56,714 nucleotides of DNA from Luteitalea sp. (GTDB lineage: Bacteria > Acidobacteriota > Vicinamibacteria > Vicinamibacterales > Vicinamibacteraceae), in the NCBI GenBank assembly GCA_009377605.1, contig WHTT01000007.1, positions 1-56,714 on the forward strand, in the 5' to 3' direction. Shown piece after piece: positions 25,869 through 35,186 of this stretch. The position numbers and the translations under genes were made by a program. The number at the start of each line of letters is the position of its first letter. Within the stretch, counting starts at the first letter, position 1. The notes below the pieces were generated by a model that did no database searches, was not told the origin of the DNA, and worked only from the letters and a program-made list of their open reading frames with translations.

Positions 25869-26443
25869 GACGCACGCTCGGCTTTTCGTTCGCCGCGGGC
25901 GTGAATCTCTACGCCACCGTCGGCATCTTGGGCCTGGCTGCCCGTTATGGCTGGGTGACGCTTCCGCCACAGTTCGAGGCCTTCGACAACAACCTGATCA
26001 TCGGCGCGGCGATCGTGATGTACGTGATCGAGTTCTTCGCGGACAAGGTCCCATGGGTCGATACCGCGTGGGACGCGGTTCACACGCTCATTCGCCCTGT
26101 GGGCGGCGCGCTCATCGCCGTCGCGACGCTTGGCGAGGCTTCACCCACCGTCACCGGGCTCGTTGCGCTGCTCGGTGGAGGAGTTGCCGCCAGCAGTCAT
26201 CTGACGAAAGCGGGCGCGCGGGCCACGGCCAACACGAGCCCGGAGCCGTTCTCGAACTGGATTTTGAGCCTGGCCGAGGATGTCTTTGTTGTTGGCCTTG
26301 GGATCGTCACGCTCAACTATCCCCTCGTTGCCTTGGTCGTGACGGTGGTGCTGCTCGTGATTATCGTCGCGAGCGCGCTGCTCATCGCACGCGCCGTGCG
26401 CCGCCGCTTCAGCCGCACCGACACCTCACCGGTCCCGGTCTAG
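25847..26443 (+). CDS. DUF4126 integral membrane protein
   Basis: ATG at 25847 after GAGGAG. Starts MDGFITLGRTLGFSFAAGVN, then LYATVGILGLAARYGWVTLP; the DUF4126 core (ADKVPWVDTAWDAVHTLIRP, GGGVAASSHLTKAGARATAN) and a C-terminal pair of membrane helices (VVLLVIIVASALLIARAV) follow. About five membrane segments in 198 residues. Function unknown. It converges on the next gene across a 33-bp palindrome. Confidence 0.85.
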   Translation: MDGFITLGRTLGFSFAAGVNLYATVGILGLAARYGWVTLPPQFEAFDNNLIIGAAIVMYVIEFFADKVPWVDTAWDAVHTLIRPVGGALIAVATLGEASPTVTGLVALLGGGVAASSHLTKAGARATANTSPEPFSNWILSLAEDVFVVGLGIVTLNYPLVALVVTVVLLVIIVASALLIARAVRRRFSRTDTSPVPV

Positions 26444-26474
26444 GGAGGGCGCGTTCGGCGAACGCGCCCTCCCT
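26442..26474. repeat. REP-like palindrome, copy 2, between convergent genes
   Basis: A 33-bp perfect palindrome: AGGGAGGGCGCGTTCG, one base, then its exact inverse. It touches the stop codons of both convergent genes (26443 and 26474) and is the only DNA between them, so it likely serves as a bidirectional terminator. Confidence 0.8.
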
Positions 26475-27643
26475 CATTGTCCCGTCGTAAAGGTGAGCGT
26501 CCACGGCGCGAGCGCTTCCCCAGTCGTCGACACGATCCCTTTCCCAAGCGTGACCTGGACCGGTGTGAACGGCGGGAGCGGCTCGCTCAGCGCAATCTCC
26601 AACACACGCTGGCCAGCATCGTAGGAAAGGGTCGCCAACATGACAACGTCCTTCGCCTTGTCACGAGAAGCGCCGCTCGGGGCCTGTTGCTCGTACGCCA
26701 CACGCACTTGGCCCTCGAATGAGTCGGGATCCATGTCGCGTGAGAACTGAATGCGAATGGGGCCCGCACGGTCTGCCTCTTCTTCGGCCTCTGTCGGCAC
26801 GCTAAAGATTGCCTCGGGCGGCTCCTGGGGAACTGGTGTTGGTGGGCGCGCCTGGGACGGTTCGTCGGGTGGGTCGGAGATGCCGATGGTGGAGGCTTCA
26901 ATCCACACGAGCCCCTCGTCCACCCGGACGCGGCCCTGGACCTCGAGCCAACGGCCGGTGTCGACACGTGCGCCCGGGTCGAGATCGAAGCCGTCCCCCT
27001 TGGGTTGCCGGCCGACCACCCACACGGCGGCATCCGCCGACTGGAGGACGAAGTCCCAGCGGCTCACGCCGGGCGCCTTCGGGAGGTCGCCGTACAGATT
27101 CCGACCCCGAAACCGCCCCACCACAGTCACGCTGTGACTCAGATACCGGTCGGGCGAGAGTGCAAGCGCACGCACCGAAGGCGCTGGAAAGGCCTCGGCG
27201 GGCTCGACGGCGTCGACCAGCAGCGCCAGCAGCTCGCCGGCTCCTGGCCAGTCGCGATTGAGGCGCTGTCGTGCGAGCGAGGCGACGTCGAAGCGCTGCA
27301 GGCGGGGATCGTTCGGCGCGAAGCGGCCGACGTCGAGGAACGTGCCGGTCACTTCCACGACGTCGTCCGGTCCCGTGGTCGGGGCTGTGGTCGCACCGAG
27401 GAGGGGAATGCGTCCGCCGCGCGCCACCAGCTCGACGCCCGCACGGCTCGTCTCGATCACGCCGCGCACACGCACGGCCTGCCCGTTGAAAAAGACAGGA
27501 TAGGCCAGCAGGGCGTCGACGATAGCCACCCGGCGCGACGCTGACAGCTGCGAGCTCGTAGGTTGAGCCAGTGCTGGTGCCATCGTCATCACCACCGCGA
27601 TGGCCGTCCAGCAGCCGGCGAGAGCGACATGCCTCACACGCAC
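26474..27643 (-). CDS. secreted protein with Ig-like C-terminal domain
   Basis: 389 residues. Signal peptide at 1-26 (VALAGCWTAIAVVMTMAPAL, then AQ). Two OB-like beta-strand blocks (FFNGQAVRVRGVIETSRAGV; RYLSHSVTVVGRFRGRNLYG) are followed by a Pro-rich linker near 265-290 and a Big_5/SbsA-type Ig-like domain: GPIRIQFSRDMDPDSFEGQV, ending GKGIVSTTGEALAPWTLTFT. I do not recognise a specific function. Probably periplasmic or surface. Ends on the shared palindrome. Confidence 0.7.
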   Translation of the reverse strand: MRVRHVALAGCWTAIAVVMTMAPALAQPTSSQLSASRRVAIVDALLAYPVFFNGQAVRVRGVIETSRAGVELVARGGRIPLLGATTAPTTGPDDVVEVTGTFLDVGRFAPNDPRLQRFDVASLARQRLNRDWPGAGELLALLVDAVEPAEAFPAPSVRALALSPDRYLSHSVTVVGRFRGRNLYGDLPKAPGVSRWDFVLQSADAAVWVVGRQPKGDGFDLDPGARVDTGRWLEVQGRVRVDEGLVWIEASTIGISDPPDEPSQARPPTPVPQEPPEAIFSVPTEAEEEADRAGPIRIQFSRDMDPDSFEGQVRVAYEQQAPSGASRDKAKDVVMLATLSYDAGQRVLEIALSEPLPPFTPVQVTLGKGIVSTTGEALAPWTLTFTTGQ

Positions 27644-27706
27644 AGATCGAGCTTAAACGAAAAACCTCGTTCCAGGGGTAGCGATGCTTGGCCGAGGTGT
27701 CCTGAC

Positions 27707-27766
27707 GGCGCGTTCGGCGAACGCGCCCTACCAGAGGGAAGGTAGGGACGCCCCGCGGAGACGTCC
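27707..27766. repeat. REP-like double palindrome, copy 3
   Basis: First arm 27707-27727 is identical to copy 1 (GGCGCGTTCG, one base, CGAACGCGCC). The second, 27746-27766, is an imperfect form (GGACGCCCCG...AGACGTCC). It lies just past the sulfatase stop codon and may help end its transcript. Confidence 0.8.
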
Positions 27767-27767
27767 A

Positions 27768-29243
27768 CTAGTTTTGGTTCGCCAACGGGATCTCCAGCTG
27801 CGATGGCGGGGCTTTGAGGTCGGCACGGTGTCGCTCGACGAGCTGATTGATCTCCGCCACCACGCCGGGGTGATCTTTCGAGCGGTCGTACTGCTCCGAT
27901 GGGTCCTGCTGGAGGTGGAACAGGAGCGGTGGGTCGTGGGTCTCGGGAGCGTCGTCGCCGTAGCCCGCCTGGGTGATGAAGTGGGCCTTCCACGGGCCGT
28001 GACGGACGGCCATCAGGCGGTCGCCCCGATAGAAGAACATCGTGTCCCTTGGGCTCTTGCCGGTGCCGGACAGCACCGCGCTGAGATCGACGCCATCGAT
28101 GATGCGGTCATCCGGGACGGCGACGCCGGCCAGCTGCAGGCTCGTCGTGAAGATGTCCATCGTGCTCGCGACATCGAGCGACACGGCTCCGGCGGGAATG
28201 TGCCCGGGCCAGCGGGCGATGCCCGGGACGCGCATGCCGCCTTCCCATGTGCTGCCTTTGCCTTCCCGCAAGAGGCCGGCCGATCCGCCCTGTTCAGCGA
28301 ATGTCAGCCACGGTCCATTGTCGCTCGTGAACCAGACGATCGTGTTCTGGTCCAGGCCGAGCCGCTGGAGCGCGTCGAGGATCCGGCCGGTGCTTCGGTC
28401 GATTTCTTCGATCACGTCGCCGTACAGGCCGCGCGCGCTAACGCCCTCGAAGTCCGGAGAGCGGAAGAGCGGGACGTGCGGCATCGAGTGGGCCAGGTAG
28501 ACGAAGAAGGGCTGCTCGCGATGCTGCTCGATGAAACGGACGGCCTCATCGGTGTACCGCTTCGTGATCGTCGTCTGGTCCGCCGGGCGCTCGATGATTG
28601 TCTCGTTGCGCATCAAGGGAACGTTCCAGTACTCGATCTTCGGATCCGCAAAGGCGGCGCGGCCCTTGGGAACGTGCTCGTCGTTCAGGCGGTCCATGTC
28701 GTTCGAGTACGGGATGCCGTAGTAGAAGTCGAAGCCGTGGCGCGTCGGCAGAAAGGTCTCCAGGTGGCCCAGGTGCCACTTGCCGACGGCGGCGGTCGCA
28801 TAGTTCTTCGTCTTCAGGGCGCGGGCGAGCGTGATCTCATCGGCGGGCAGGCCACCGCCGGAATCGGGGAAGAGGACACGGCGGCGGTCGCTGGACATGC
28901 CGCTGCGGATGGGCAGCCGTCCCGTCAAGAGGGCGGCCCGGCTCGGCGTGCAGACCGACGCGGCGGCATAGAACTGTGTGAAGCGGATGCCCTCGGCGGC
29001 CATGCGATCGAGGCGAGGTGTGCGAATCGTAGGGTGGCCGTAGGCGCCGAGATCGCCGTAGCCCAGGTCGTCGGCGAACACTACGACGATGCTCGGCGGA
29101 GGGGCGTCCTTCGCTGCTTTGAGGGCCTGAAGGTCGCCTGCAGGGCGCGAAGCGATCGCATCCAACGTTGGTGGCCCGAGCAGCACGGCGCACATAGCGA
29201 CGCCTGGCCACAGCAGAACGCCGGTTGCTGAAGATACTGACAT
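27768..29243 (-). CDS. family S1 sulfatase, exported
   Basis: 491 residues with an N-terminal hydrophobic segment (GVLLWPGVAMCAVLLGPP) for export. VVVFADDLGYGDLG supplies the two metal Asp (D58, D59). CTPSR (C98) is the C-x-P-x-R motif whose Cys becomes formylglycine, with ALLTGRLPIRSG behind. Further family blocks: VGKWHLGHLETFLPTRHGFD and FVYLAHSMPHVPL. It hydrolyses a sulfate ester, probably of a polysaccharide, in the periplasm. A formylglycine-generating enzyme must be encoded elsewhere. Confidence 0.9.
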   Translation of the reverse strand: MSVSSATGVLLWPGVAMCAVLLGPPTLDAIASRPAGDLQALKAAKDAPPPSIVVVFADDLGYGDLGAYGHPTIRTPRLDRMAAEGIRFTQFYAAASVCTPSRAALLTGRLPIRSGMSSDRRRVLFPDSGGGLPADEITLARALKTKNYATAAVGKWHLGHLETFLPTRHGFDFYYGIPYSNDMDRLNDEHVPKGRAAFADPKIEYWNVPLMRNETIIERPADQTTITKRYTDEAVRFIEQHREQPFFVYLAHSMPHVPLFRSPDFEGVSARGLYGDVIEEIDRSTGRILDALQRLGLDQNTIVWFTSDNGPWLTFAEQGGSAGLLREGKGSTWEGGMRVPGIARWPGHIPAGAVSLDVASTMDIFTTSLQLAGVAVPDDRIIDGVDLSAVLSGTGKSPRDTMFFYRGDRLMAVRHGPWKAHFITQAGYGDDAPETHDPPLLFHLQQDPSEQYDRSKDHPGVVAEINQLVERHRADLKAPPSQLEIPLANQN

Positions 29244-29341
29244 GGCTGGAGCTCACAGAGTTCGAGATGGCGCGATGAGAGGATCGTCCGAAACCAGGCC
29301 GAACATTCTGATCACAAGGCATCGACGCAACTCGAGGATCC

Positions 29342-31291
29342 TTACAGCCTGCGCTGCGCCGCGCGATAGAGGACGGCGCCCAGGGCGAGAAAGAGGATCA
29401 AGCCGGCGATCTGTCCCGCCGGGCCCTCGGTCAGGAAGGGAATGAGCCCGGGTGCGGAGTCTGCTTCCTTGATGATGTTGGAACCGTAGAGCGCAGCGTA
29501 GAGGATGCCGGTGATCGCGCCACCGGCGATCAGCCCGGAGCTGAAGAGTGTACCGGCTCCAATCTCGGACGTTTCCGCGACACCCGTTCGGCGCTCGACG
29601 AAGTGTCGAATGAGACCGCCTGCGAAGATGGGTGCGGTCGTGGCAATTGGGAGGTACGAGCCCACCGCAAACGAGAGCGATCGAATGCCACAGAGCTCGA
29701 GCATGACGGCAAGGAAGACGCCCGACAGCACGAGCCCCCACGGCAAGTTCTGACTGAGCAGACCCTTGATGATGGTGGCCATCAACGTGGCTTGCGGCGC
29801 CGGGAGTTGAGCGGAGCCGATGGTCATGGCCCGATGCAGGTACAGCGTCGTGAAGCCGATGATCAGCGACGAGACGATCACACCGATGATCAGCCCGATC
29901 TGCTGGTGGCGCGGCGTCGCGCCGACCAAAAACCCTGCCTTCAGATCCTGGGAGGTGTTACCCGCGTTGGCTGCGGCGATACAGACGATCGCGCCGACCG
30001 TGAGCGCGATGGGTGCGTAGTAGTCACCTGTCCATCCGACGGCCACGAAGATCGTGCACGTCAGGATGAGCGTGGCGATGGTCATTCCGGAGACCGGGTT
30101 GGACGACGAGCCGATCAGGCCGCAGATGCGGGAGGAAACGGTGACGAAGAAGAACCCAAAGACGATGACCAACACCGACACGAGGAAGTTTCCTTGCGTG
30201 GGCATGCCCGGCATGATCGCCAGAAAGAGCGCCAGCAGCACTGAGCCGCCCAGCACGATGGTCACCGGGATATCTCGCTCTGTCCGCGCGCGCGCCGCCT
30301 CCGTCGCGGCGCCAAACCCCTTCACGCCCTCTCTGAACGACGACACAATGGTTGGAAGCGTCCGGCCGAGCGTGATGAGGCCGGCGGCGAGCACGGCTCC
30401 CGCGCCGATGTAGCGGATGTAGCTGCTCCAGATCTGGCTCGCGGTCATCTCCGACAGCATCAGGCCGTTGTCGGGCACTGGCGGGAACGGCGCGCTCATC
30501 GAACGGCCCGCAAGACTCAGCAGCGGCAGCAGCACCAGCCACGACAGCACGCCTCCGCCAAACATCTCGCCAGCAATCCGCGGGCCAATCACGTAGCCAA
30601 CGCCCATGTACTCGGGAGAGATGTCCAGATTCAGTGTCGCGTTGGGGAACGTACCGGTCCGTGCCGCGCTGTAGCCGACCTGTGTCCGAAAGAGCTGAAC
30701 GATCCACGACGACGCTTTCCACAACGCGCCGACGCCGAGCCCCGCGAAGACCATTCGCGCCAATTGCCCACCTCGCTCGCCGGCCACGAGGACGTCGCCA
30801 CATGCGGTGCCCTCCGGGTACGGCAGCACGGCATGCTCCCGCACGATGAGCACGCGACGAAGCGGCACCATCATCAGAACGCCGAGGATGCCACCCGCAA
30901 ACGCCAGCACCGTGATCTGCAGATATGTGAAGTAGCCAGGACCGTACGGCGTCAGGAAAATCAGCGCCGGGAGCGTGAACACGACGCCGGCGGCCACCGA
31001 CTCACCGGCGGACCCAATCGTCTGGACGATGTTGTTCTCGAGGATGGTGGAGCCGCCGAAGCGCTTGAGGACGGAGATGGCGAGGACGGCGATGGGGATC
31101 GACGCGGTGACCGTCAGTCCGGCGCGCAGGCCGAGATACACCGTTGACGCGCCGAAGAGCAGGCCGAACACGGCACCAAGGATGACCGCCTTGGCCGTGA
31201 GCTCACGCGGGGACTCCGTCGCGGGTACGAACGGGTGCGCTGTCGCCGCCGCGGCCGCCGGCCGGTCGGAGGGCGGAGCATGATCGGTCAT
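29342..31291 (-). CDS. OPT family oligopeptide transporter
   Basis: 649 residues, some 14-16 membrane helices. [20 protein letters not shown] starts the first, and [20 protein letters not shown] is the signature of the OPT family, which imports oligopeptides or metal-chelate conjugates with protons. [17 protein letters not shown] and [20 protein letters not shown] are further conserved blocks. The last helix ends [19 protein letters not shown]. It follows the beta-helix gene on the same strand by 26 bp. Confidence 0.9.
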   Translation of the reverse strand: MTDHAPPSDRPAAAAATAHPFVPATESPRELTAKAVILGAVFGLLFGASTVYLGLRAGLTVTASIPIAVLAISVLKRFGGSTILENNIVQTIGSAGESVAAGVVFTLPALIFLTPYGPGYFTYLQITVLAFAGGILGVLMMVPLRRVLIVREHAVLPYPEGTACGDVLVAGERGGQLARMVFAGLGVGALWKASSWIVQLFRTQVGYSAARTGTFPNATLNLDISPEYMGVGYVIGPRIAGEMFGGGVLSWLVLLPLLSLAGRSMSAPFPPVPDNGLMLSEMTASQIWSSYIRYIGAGAVLAAGLITLGRTLPTIVSSFREGVKGFGAATEAARARTERDIPVTIVLGGSVLLALFLAIMPGMPTQGNFLVSVLVIVFGFFFVTVSSRICGLIGSSSNPVSGMTIATLILTCTIFVAVGWTGDYYAPIALTVGAIVCIAAANAGNTSQDLKAGFLVGATPRHQQIGLIIGVIVSSLIIGFTTLYLHRAMTIGSAQLPAPQATLMATIIKGLLSQNLPWGLVLSGVFLAVMLELCGIRSLSFAVGSYLPIATTAPIFAGGLIRHFVERRTGVAETSEIGAGTLFSSGLIAGGAITGILYAALYGSNIIKEADSAPGLIPFLTEGPAGQIAGLILFLALGAVLYRAAQRRL

Positions 31292-31317
31292 GAGGCCGCA
31301 ATATTAGCAGGTTTTCC

Positions 31318-33534
31318 CTACGCGTCGATGCGGCCAAAGGCCGCGAACGATCCCGGCTTACCGGCTTTTACGCAGATCCAGCCCGTGGGACTGCCAGGCT
31401 TCGGTGCGGTGTTGTAGACGATGTCGCCGACTTGGTGCCGGCCCTCCCTCGGCGCCTCTGTGGCATGTGCTCGCACCACCCACCCCTTTGCACTGCTATC
31501 GCCGGAGCTCTTCTCGCAGGTTTCGCCCGTGTCCCTGTTCGTGTATCGGCTGCCGGCCGAGGCACGGACGACGTCCTCGGGCGAGCCCGATCCGATGTGC
31601 TCGACATGCAGCCGGGCGACGGAGGAGTCGCCGTGCCAGGTGAGGTCGGTGGTCGTGCCGATCGCGACATTGCCTGTGATCGTGCCGTCGCTGAGACCGA
31701 GGGCGGCGTAGAATCCGCGCGTCATTGTCGGCCGGTCGCCCGTATTGACGATCGAGTTTCGTTCGACTCGCAGGAACCTCAGGGTACGCGCCGCCTTCTT
31801 GAGGGCGTGGGTCAGGAGGACCGCAGTGTGGGAGTCGTCGCTGCCGCCAGGCGCGCGGCAGCAATCCGTGATCTGATTATCGAGGATCTCGATTCTCTGC
31901 AGGTCGTCGCTCAATGGCACGATACCATCATGAGCGATAGCAGACCGGAGCGTTCCGACAATGCGATTGTCGACGATCTGCACATTGTGACATTTCCCTA
32001 TAGAAATGCCGTATCCGTTGTTGCGCTCGTCTGGTGCGTCGATATTTCCTACATAGGAGAGGCTGTTGCCTTCGATGACGGCGGATCTGATAGGGGTGCT
32101 CACGCCCATCGCGATGATGGGCGCAGCGGTTGACTGCACGCCCTTTGGGTGTCCCGGCAGCGGTCCCTTTTGTTCGATCGTGTTGCGCGTGATGCGCACG
32201 CCATCCATCACACGATCCCTGTTGCACCAGAACTTGAAACCAGCTTGCTCGCACCTGAGGATCACGTTATCGGCGTAGGTAACGTTGATATGGTCGGTCG
32301 CCGTAGCAACGACGTTGATGCCGCCGCGATAGTTGCGAATGTAATTGCCGGAGACAATGGCGTTGGACGAGTGCACTTCGATAGCCGTGGAGGCGTTGGT
32401 GCGGTCCAACACTGGCTGGATGAGGACGTTGCTCTGGATGAGGCACCCGTCGGCTTGCGCGTAGATGGAACTGTGGTCGGTTTGCCTGTTGTTGCCCGCT
32501 ACTGCCCCACCAACTGTGTCAAAGCGGCAGTGGCGAATGATGAGGTCCGTGACGGTATGCGGCATCTCATTGTTGCCGAACTGCAGGCATTGCCGGCCCG
32601 CATTGTTCACAAACGTGAGATGCTCGACCGTAATCCGCGCACCGAAGTTCGTGCCAATAGCGTTCCACCGAGCAGCGGCCTGATCGAGATTCTTCTCGCC
32701 ATTTCCGTCCACCTTGAAATTGCGATATTGCACATCGGTCAACGGATTATCCGGGCGAGCATCCGTCGGATAGATGAAGTTCCACTGATCCTTCGCGTTC
32801 AAGCCGTCCGCAGCCTTCAGGACACTGACATCGCCCTCACCATCGATATTCACGTGGCTCTTGGGAACAATCAGCGTGGCGAATCGTGGCTCGTTCCTCC
32901 CCGCAGGGCGCGTTACCGTGGCGAGCAGATAGGTTCCAGGCAACAGGTGCACCGTACCGCCACCGGCTTCGGACATGGCCTGAATCGCCTGATTGATCGC
33001 GTTCGCGTCATCATGCCGGCCATCGGCCTTTGCCCCCCACCACTGCGGAAGCGCGATAGTGGCACCCAGCCGCCCAACAATCCGGCCGGCGCCACCGAAG
33101 ACCTGGTAAGGCCCAGCCAACAGCGGTCCTGCGATCCTCATGGTCACGCCTTCCGCTGGTTCCACAACGGCGCCGTTGTCCACGACGAGAGCCACGTTGG
33201 GCGGAACTGTGAGGTCGCTCTCGATCGTGTATCGGCCGCGAGGAAAATAGACGGTCGCCGAATTCGACCCGATCCGTTTCAGCAGGCTGGTGAGGGCCGG
33301 CGCCTCATCATGTTGCCCAGTGGCGCGTGCGCCGGCGCTCGTCACATCGAGCCAATCGGGCCATCCGTCTCGCTTTGGGGCAGCGGCTGCAAATGATGAG
33401 CCCATGCCGATCATGGCCGCCCCGGCGATTCCGGCTCCCGTGACTACCGCTCGCCGGCCTACCCGGTGCAGCGCGTCGGTTGGCCGTTTTTCCTTTGGGG
33501 TGACGACACGAGGATCAGGCGCTGGAGAGGGCAT
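31318..33534 (-). CDS. Tat-exported right-handed beta-helix (pectate-lyase-like) protein
   Basis: Start set at ATG 33534 (MPSPAPDPRVVTPKEKRPTD) because a twin-arginine signal follows: GRRAVVTGAGIAGAAMIGMG, then SSFAAAA. Upstream in-frame ATGs reach 33663. WPDWLDVTSAGARATGQHDE and QWWGAKADGRHDDANAINQA are two pectate-lyase-3 entry motifs, and the middle 400 residues are beta-helix rungs with Asn ladders (SSNAIVSGNYIRNYRGGINV; VQIVDNRIVGTLRSAIAHDG). A lyase or hydrolase acting on the polymer of the upstream EPS locus is likely from position. The substrate is not readable. Confidence 0.75.
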   Translation of the reverse strand: MPSPAPDPRVVTPKEKRPTDALHRVGRRAVVTGAGIAGAAMIGMGSSFAAAAPKRDGWPDWLDVTSAGARATGQHDEAPALTSLLKRIGSNSATVYFPRGRYTIESDLTVPPNVALVVDNGAVVEPAEGVTMRIAGPLLAGPYQVFGGAGRIVGRLGATIALPQWWGAKADGRHDDANAINQAIQAMSEAGGGTVHLLPGTYLLATVTRPAGRNEPRFATLIVPKSHVNIDGEGDVSVLKAADGLNAKDQWNFIYPTDARPDNPLTDVQYRNFKVDGNGEKNLDQAAARWNAIGTNFGARITVEHLTFVNNAGRQCLQFGNNEMPHTVTDLIIRHCRFDTVGGAVAGNNRQTDHSSIYAQADGCLIQSNVLIQPVLDRTNASTAIEVHSSNAIVSGNYIRNYRGGINVVATATDHINVTYADNVILRCEQAGFKFWCNRDRVMDGVRITRNTIEQKGPLPGHPKGVQSTAAPIIAMGVSTPIRSAVIEGNSLSYVGNIDAPDERNNGYGISIGKCHNVQIVDNRIVGTLRSAIAHDGIVPLSDDLQRIEILDNQITDCCRAPGGSDDSHTAVLLTHALKKAARTLRFLRVERNSIVNTGDRPTMTRGFYAALGLSDGTITGNVAIGTTTDLTWHGDSSVARLHVEHIGSGSPEDVVRASAGSRYTNRDTGETCEKSSGDSSAKGWVVRAHATEAPREGRHQVGDIVYNTAPKPGSPTGWICVKAGKPGSFAAFGRIDA

Positions 33535-33746
33535 GAGTGCAGCCTTCCGTGCGCTCGGGTAAGCGGTCAGTCCGAGATGCGCTCCCGAGAGTTGCTTCCT
33601 GTCGACCAAGAATGCCTCCATGTTGCAAGGCCGTAGGGATCGCTCCCGCAACAACGGAGGCATTCGAGCCGAGTACTGTCAGGATACCACGGAGGTTTGG
33701 AGGGATGCGGAGTGCAGGGGGCTAGCGGATTGACCAGCGGTCGTCG

Positions 33747-35174
33747 TTAGCGGACGAGCTCGCGACGCGGCGCCCGCGTCGACCGCAGATGCCAATGCCG
33801 CGCTTGCACACCGTGGGCGTGCCGAGGTATCAGAACGCGCTGCCGTATGGTGCGACGTGCTAGGGGCGGGGGCGGAACCATGGCAGGTGTGTGCGTTGGT
33901 CCGAAGAGCTTCGCGTGACACACCAGAGCCGTCCACACAAGCGCCATGATCGCCCAGGGCGGCGGGTGGGTCGTGAACATGCAGACAACCACGAATAGAG
34001 TGAGAGCCGAGATCACGGAGTCGTGGCACGAGTCGCCGAGGCGGCACACGACCAGCACAACGAGGGGTGCCACGAGGAGCCCGATCCAGCCGAAGTTAGC
34101 AATCGACTCGTCGAGGATCGATGTCGTCACGCCGCCCGATCCGCCCGGGGGGCTGCGCATAGCGATCGATGTGAGTCGGTTGGGGTAGCTCGGAGCTTCG
34201 ATGCGCTCGCCCCGCAGGATCGCACCGAGGACGACGAGATAGCTCTCCCCCGGATAGTCGAGAATCTGCGGTTGTCCTGGGTCCAGCTCTGAGTGGATCA
34301 CCAGGCGGATAACGTCGTCACGCCCGAAGTCGACACGCGCGTTTTCTATCCAGTCCTCCACCGTTCGGCTCCGCGTATATTCCTCCGGGAAGCGAAGCTG
34401 TGTTTGATAGATGACTGAAAAGAAACCGAACACAATGGCCGCCACAGCGGTAACTATGACCAAGCGCCGGCCCCGAAGCACACCTCGCTCCCACAGCGCA
34501 TACAGGAGGAACGCCGCCGCAAATGCGACCGCGTTACGCTTCCCCGGTATCCATGCGGCCGCGGCCACAAATGGAACCACCACCAGGAGCGCACGTCCCA
34601 GCCGCTTCGCATGCAAGAGCAAGAGCGCGGCAGCGACGAATGAGAATTGGACCGATCGCGCTATCCAGAAGTGGAACTGTCTCGTGGCCTCCACGTCCGC
34701 CCACCCACGCCACCACGGAGTGTAACGGAGGTACACGGACGGATCGGGAGAAACCAATACAAGAAGAACAGGCAGCACGAGAACAAGAATCGCCGTCAGC
34801 CTTACGGCAGGACTGAGGTTGGCGATCCACCGCATCACTTCAGAGCGCTTCGAACCAGCTCCTCGATGAGATGCTGGGCGTAGAGGCCTGCGAAACGCCC
34901 ACCAGAGCAGCGGAGGAACGCTGACGGTCAAGCAGTAAGCGAACCGAGCTGTTGGATCAGTCGCTGCGAGGTGGAACCCTGGGAATCGCTGGTAGGTGGG
35001 AACGCCGAAGATCATGTCCCACACCAGCGGGAGGCCGGTCAGGAGGAAGTGCAGCGGGAAGACGAAGAGAATGGTGTCGCGGTAGCCGAGGGCCAGTCGG
35101 CGAGCCGCGGCAAGCGCCGATGCGCCAAGCCAGCACACCGTCAGGAATTCGAGAAGTAAGAGCACAAAGGTCAC
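33747..35174 (-). CDS. polytopic membrane protein, O-antigen polymerase-like (Wzy)
   Basis: 475 residues with about ten hydrophobic segments and a long periplasmic loop (residues about 250-330, with YQTQLRFPEEYTRSRTVEDW and DYPGESYLVVLGAILRGERI), the layout of Wzy-type polymerases, which join lipid-linked repeat units in the periplasm. Start at 35174, 12 bp after the preceding GT gene. The C-terminal 45 residues are basic and cytoplasmic. This is one of two polymerase/ligase-like proteins in the locus. Assignment rests on topology and context. Confidence 0.65.
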   Translation of the reverse strand: MTFVLLLLEFLTVCWLGASALAAARRLALGYRDTILFVFPLHFLLTGLPLVWDMIFGVPTYQRFPGFHLAATDPTARFAYCLTVSVPPLLWWAFRRPLRPASHRGAGSKRSEVMRWIANLSPAVRLTAILVLVLPVLLVLVSPDPSVYLRYTPWWRGWADVEATRQFHFWIARSVQFSFVAAALLLLHAKRLGRALLVVVPFVAAAAWIPGKRNAVAFAAAFLLYALWERGVLRGRRLVIVTAVAAIVFGFFSVIYQTQLRFPEEYTRSRTVEDWIENARVDFGRDDVIRLVIHSELDPGQPQILDYPGESYLVVLGAILRGERIEAPSYPNRLTSIAMRSPPGGSGGVTTSILDESIANFGWIGLLVAPLVVLVVCRLGDSCHDSVISALTLFVVVCMFTTHPPPWAIMALVWTALVCHAKLFGPTHTPAMVPPPPLARRTIRQRVLIPRHAHGVQARHWHLRSTRAPRRELVR

Positions 35175-35186
35175 CAGAGACGACGG

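Noticed and set aside
27684-29231. 515-codon plus-strand open frame
   Set aside because: Lies opposite the sulfatase, which has complete catalytic motifs; a high-GC mirror frame.
32149-33396. 415-codon plus-strand open frame
   Set aside because: Opposite the Tat beta-helix gene; no start signal or family pattern.
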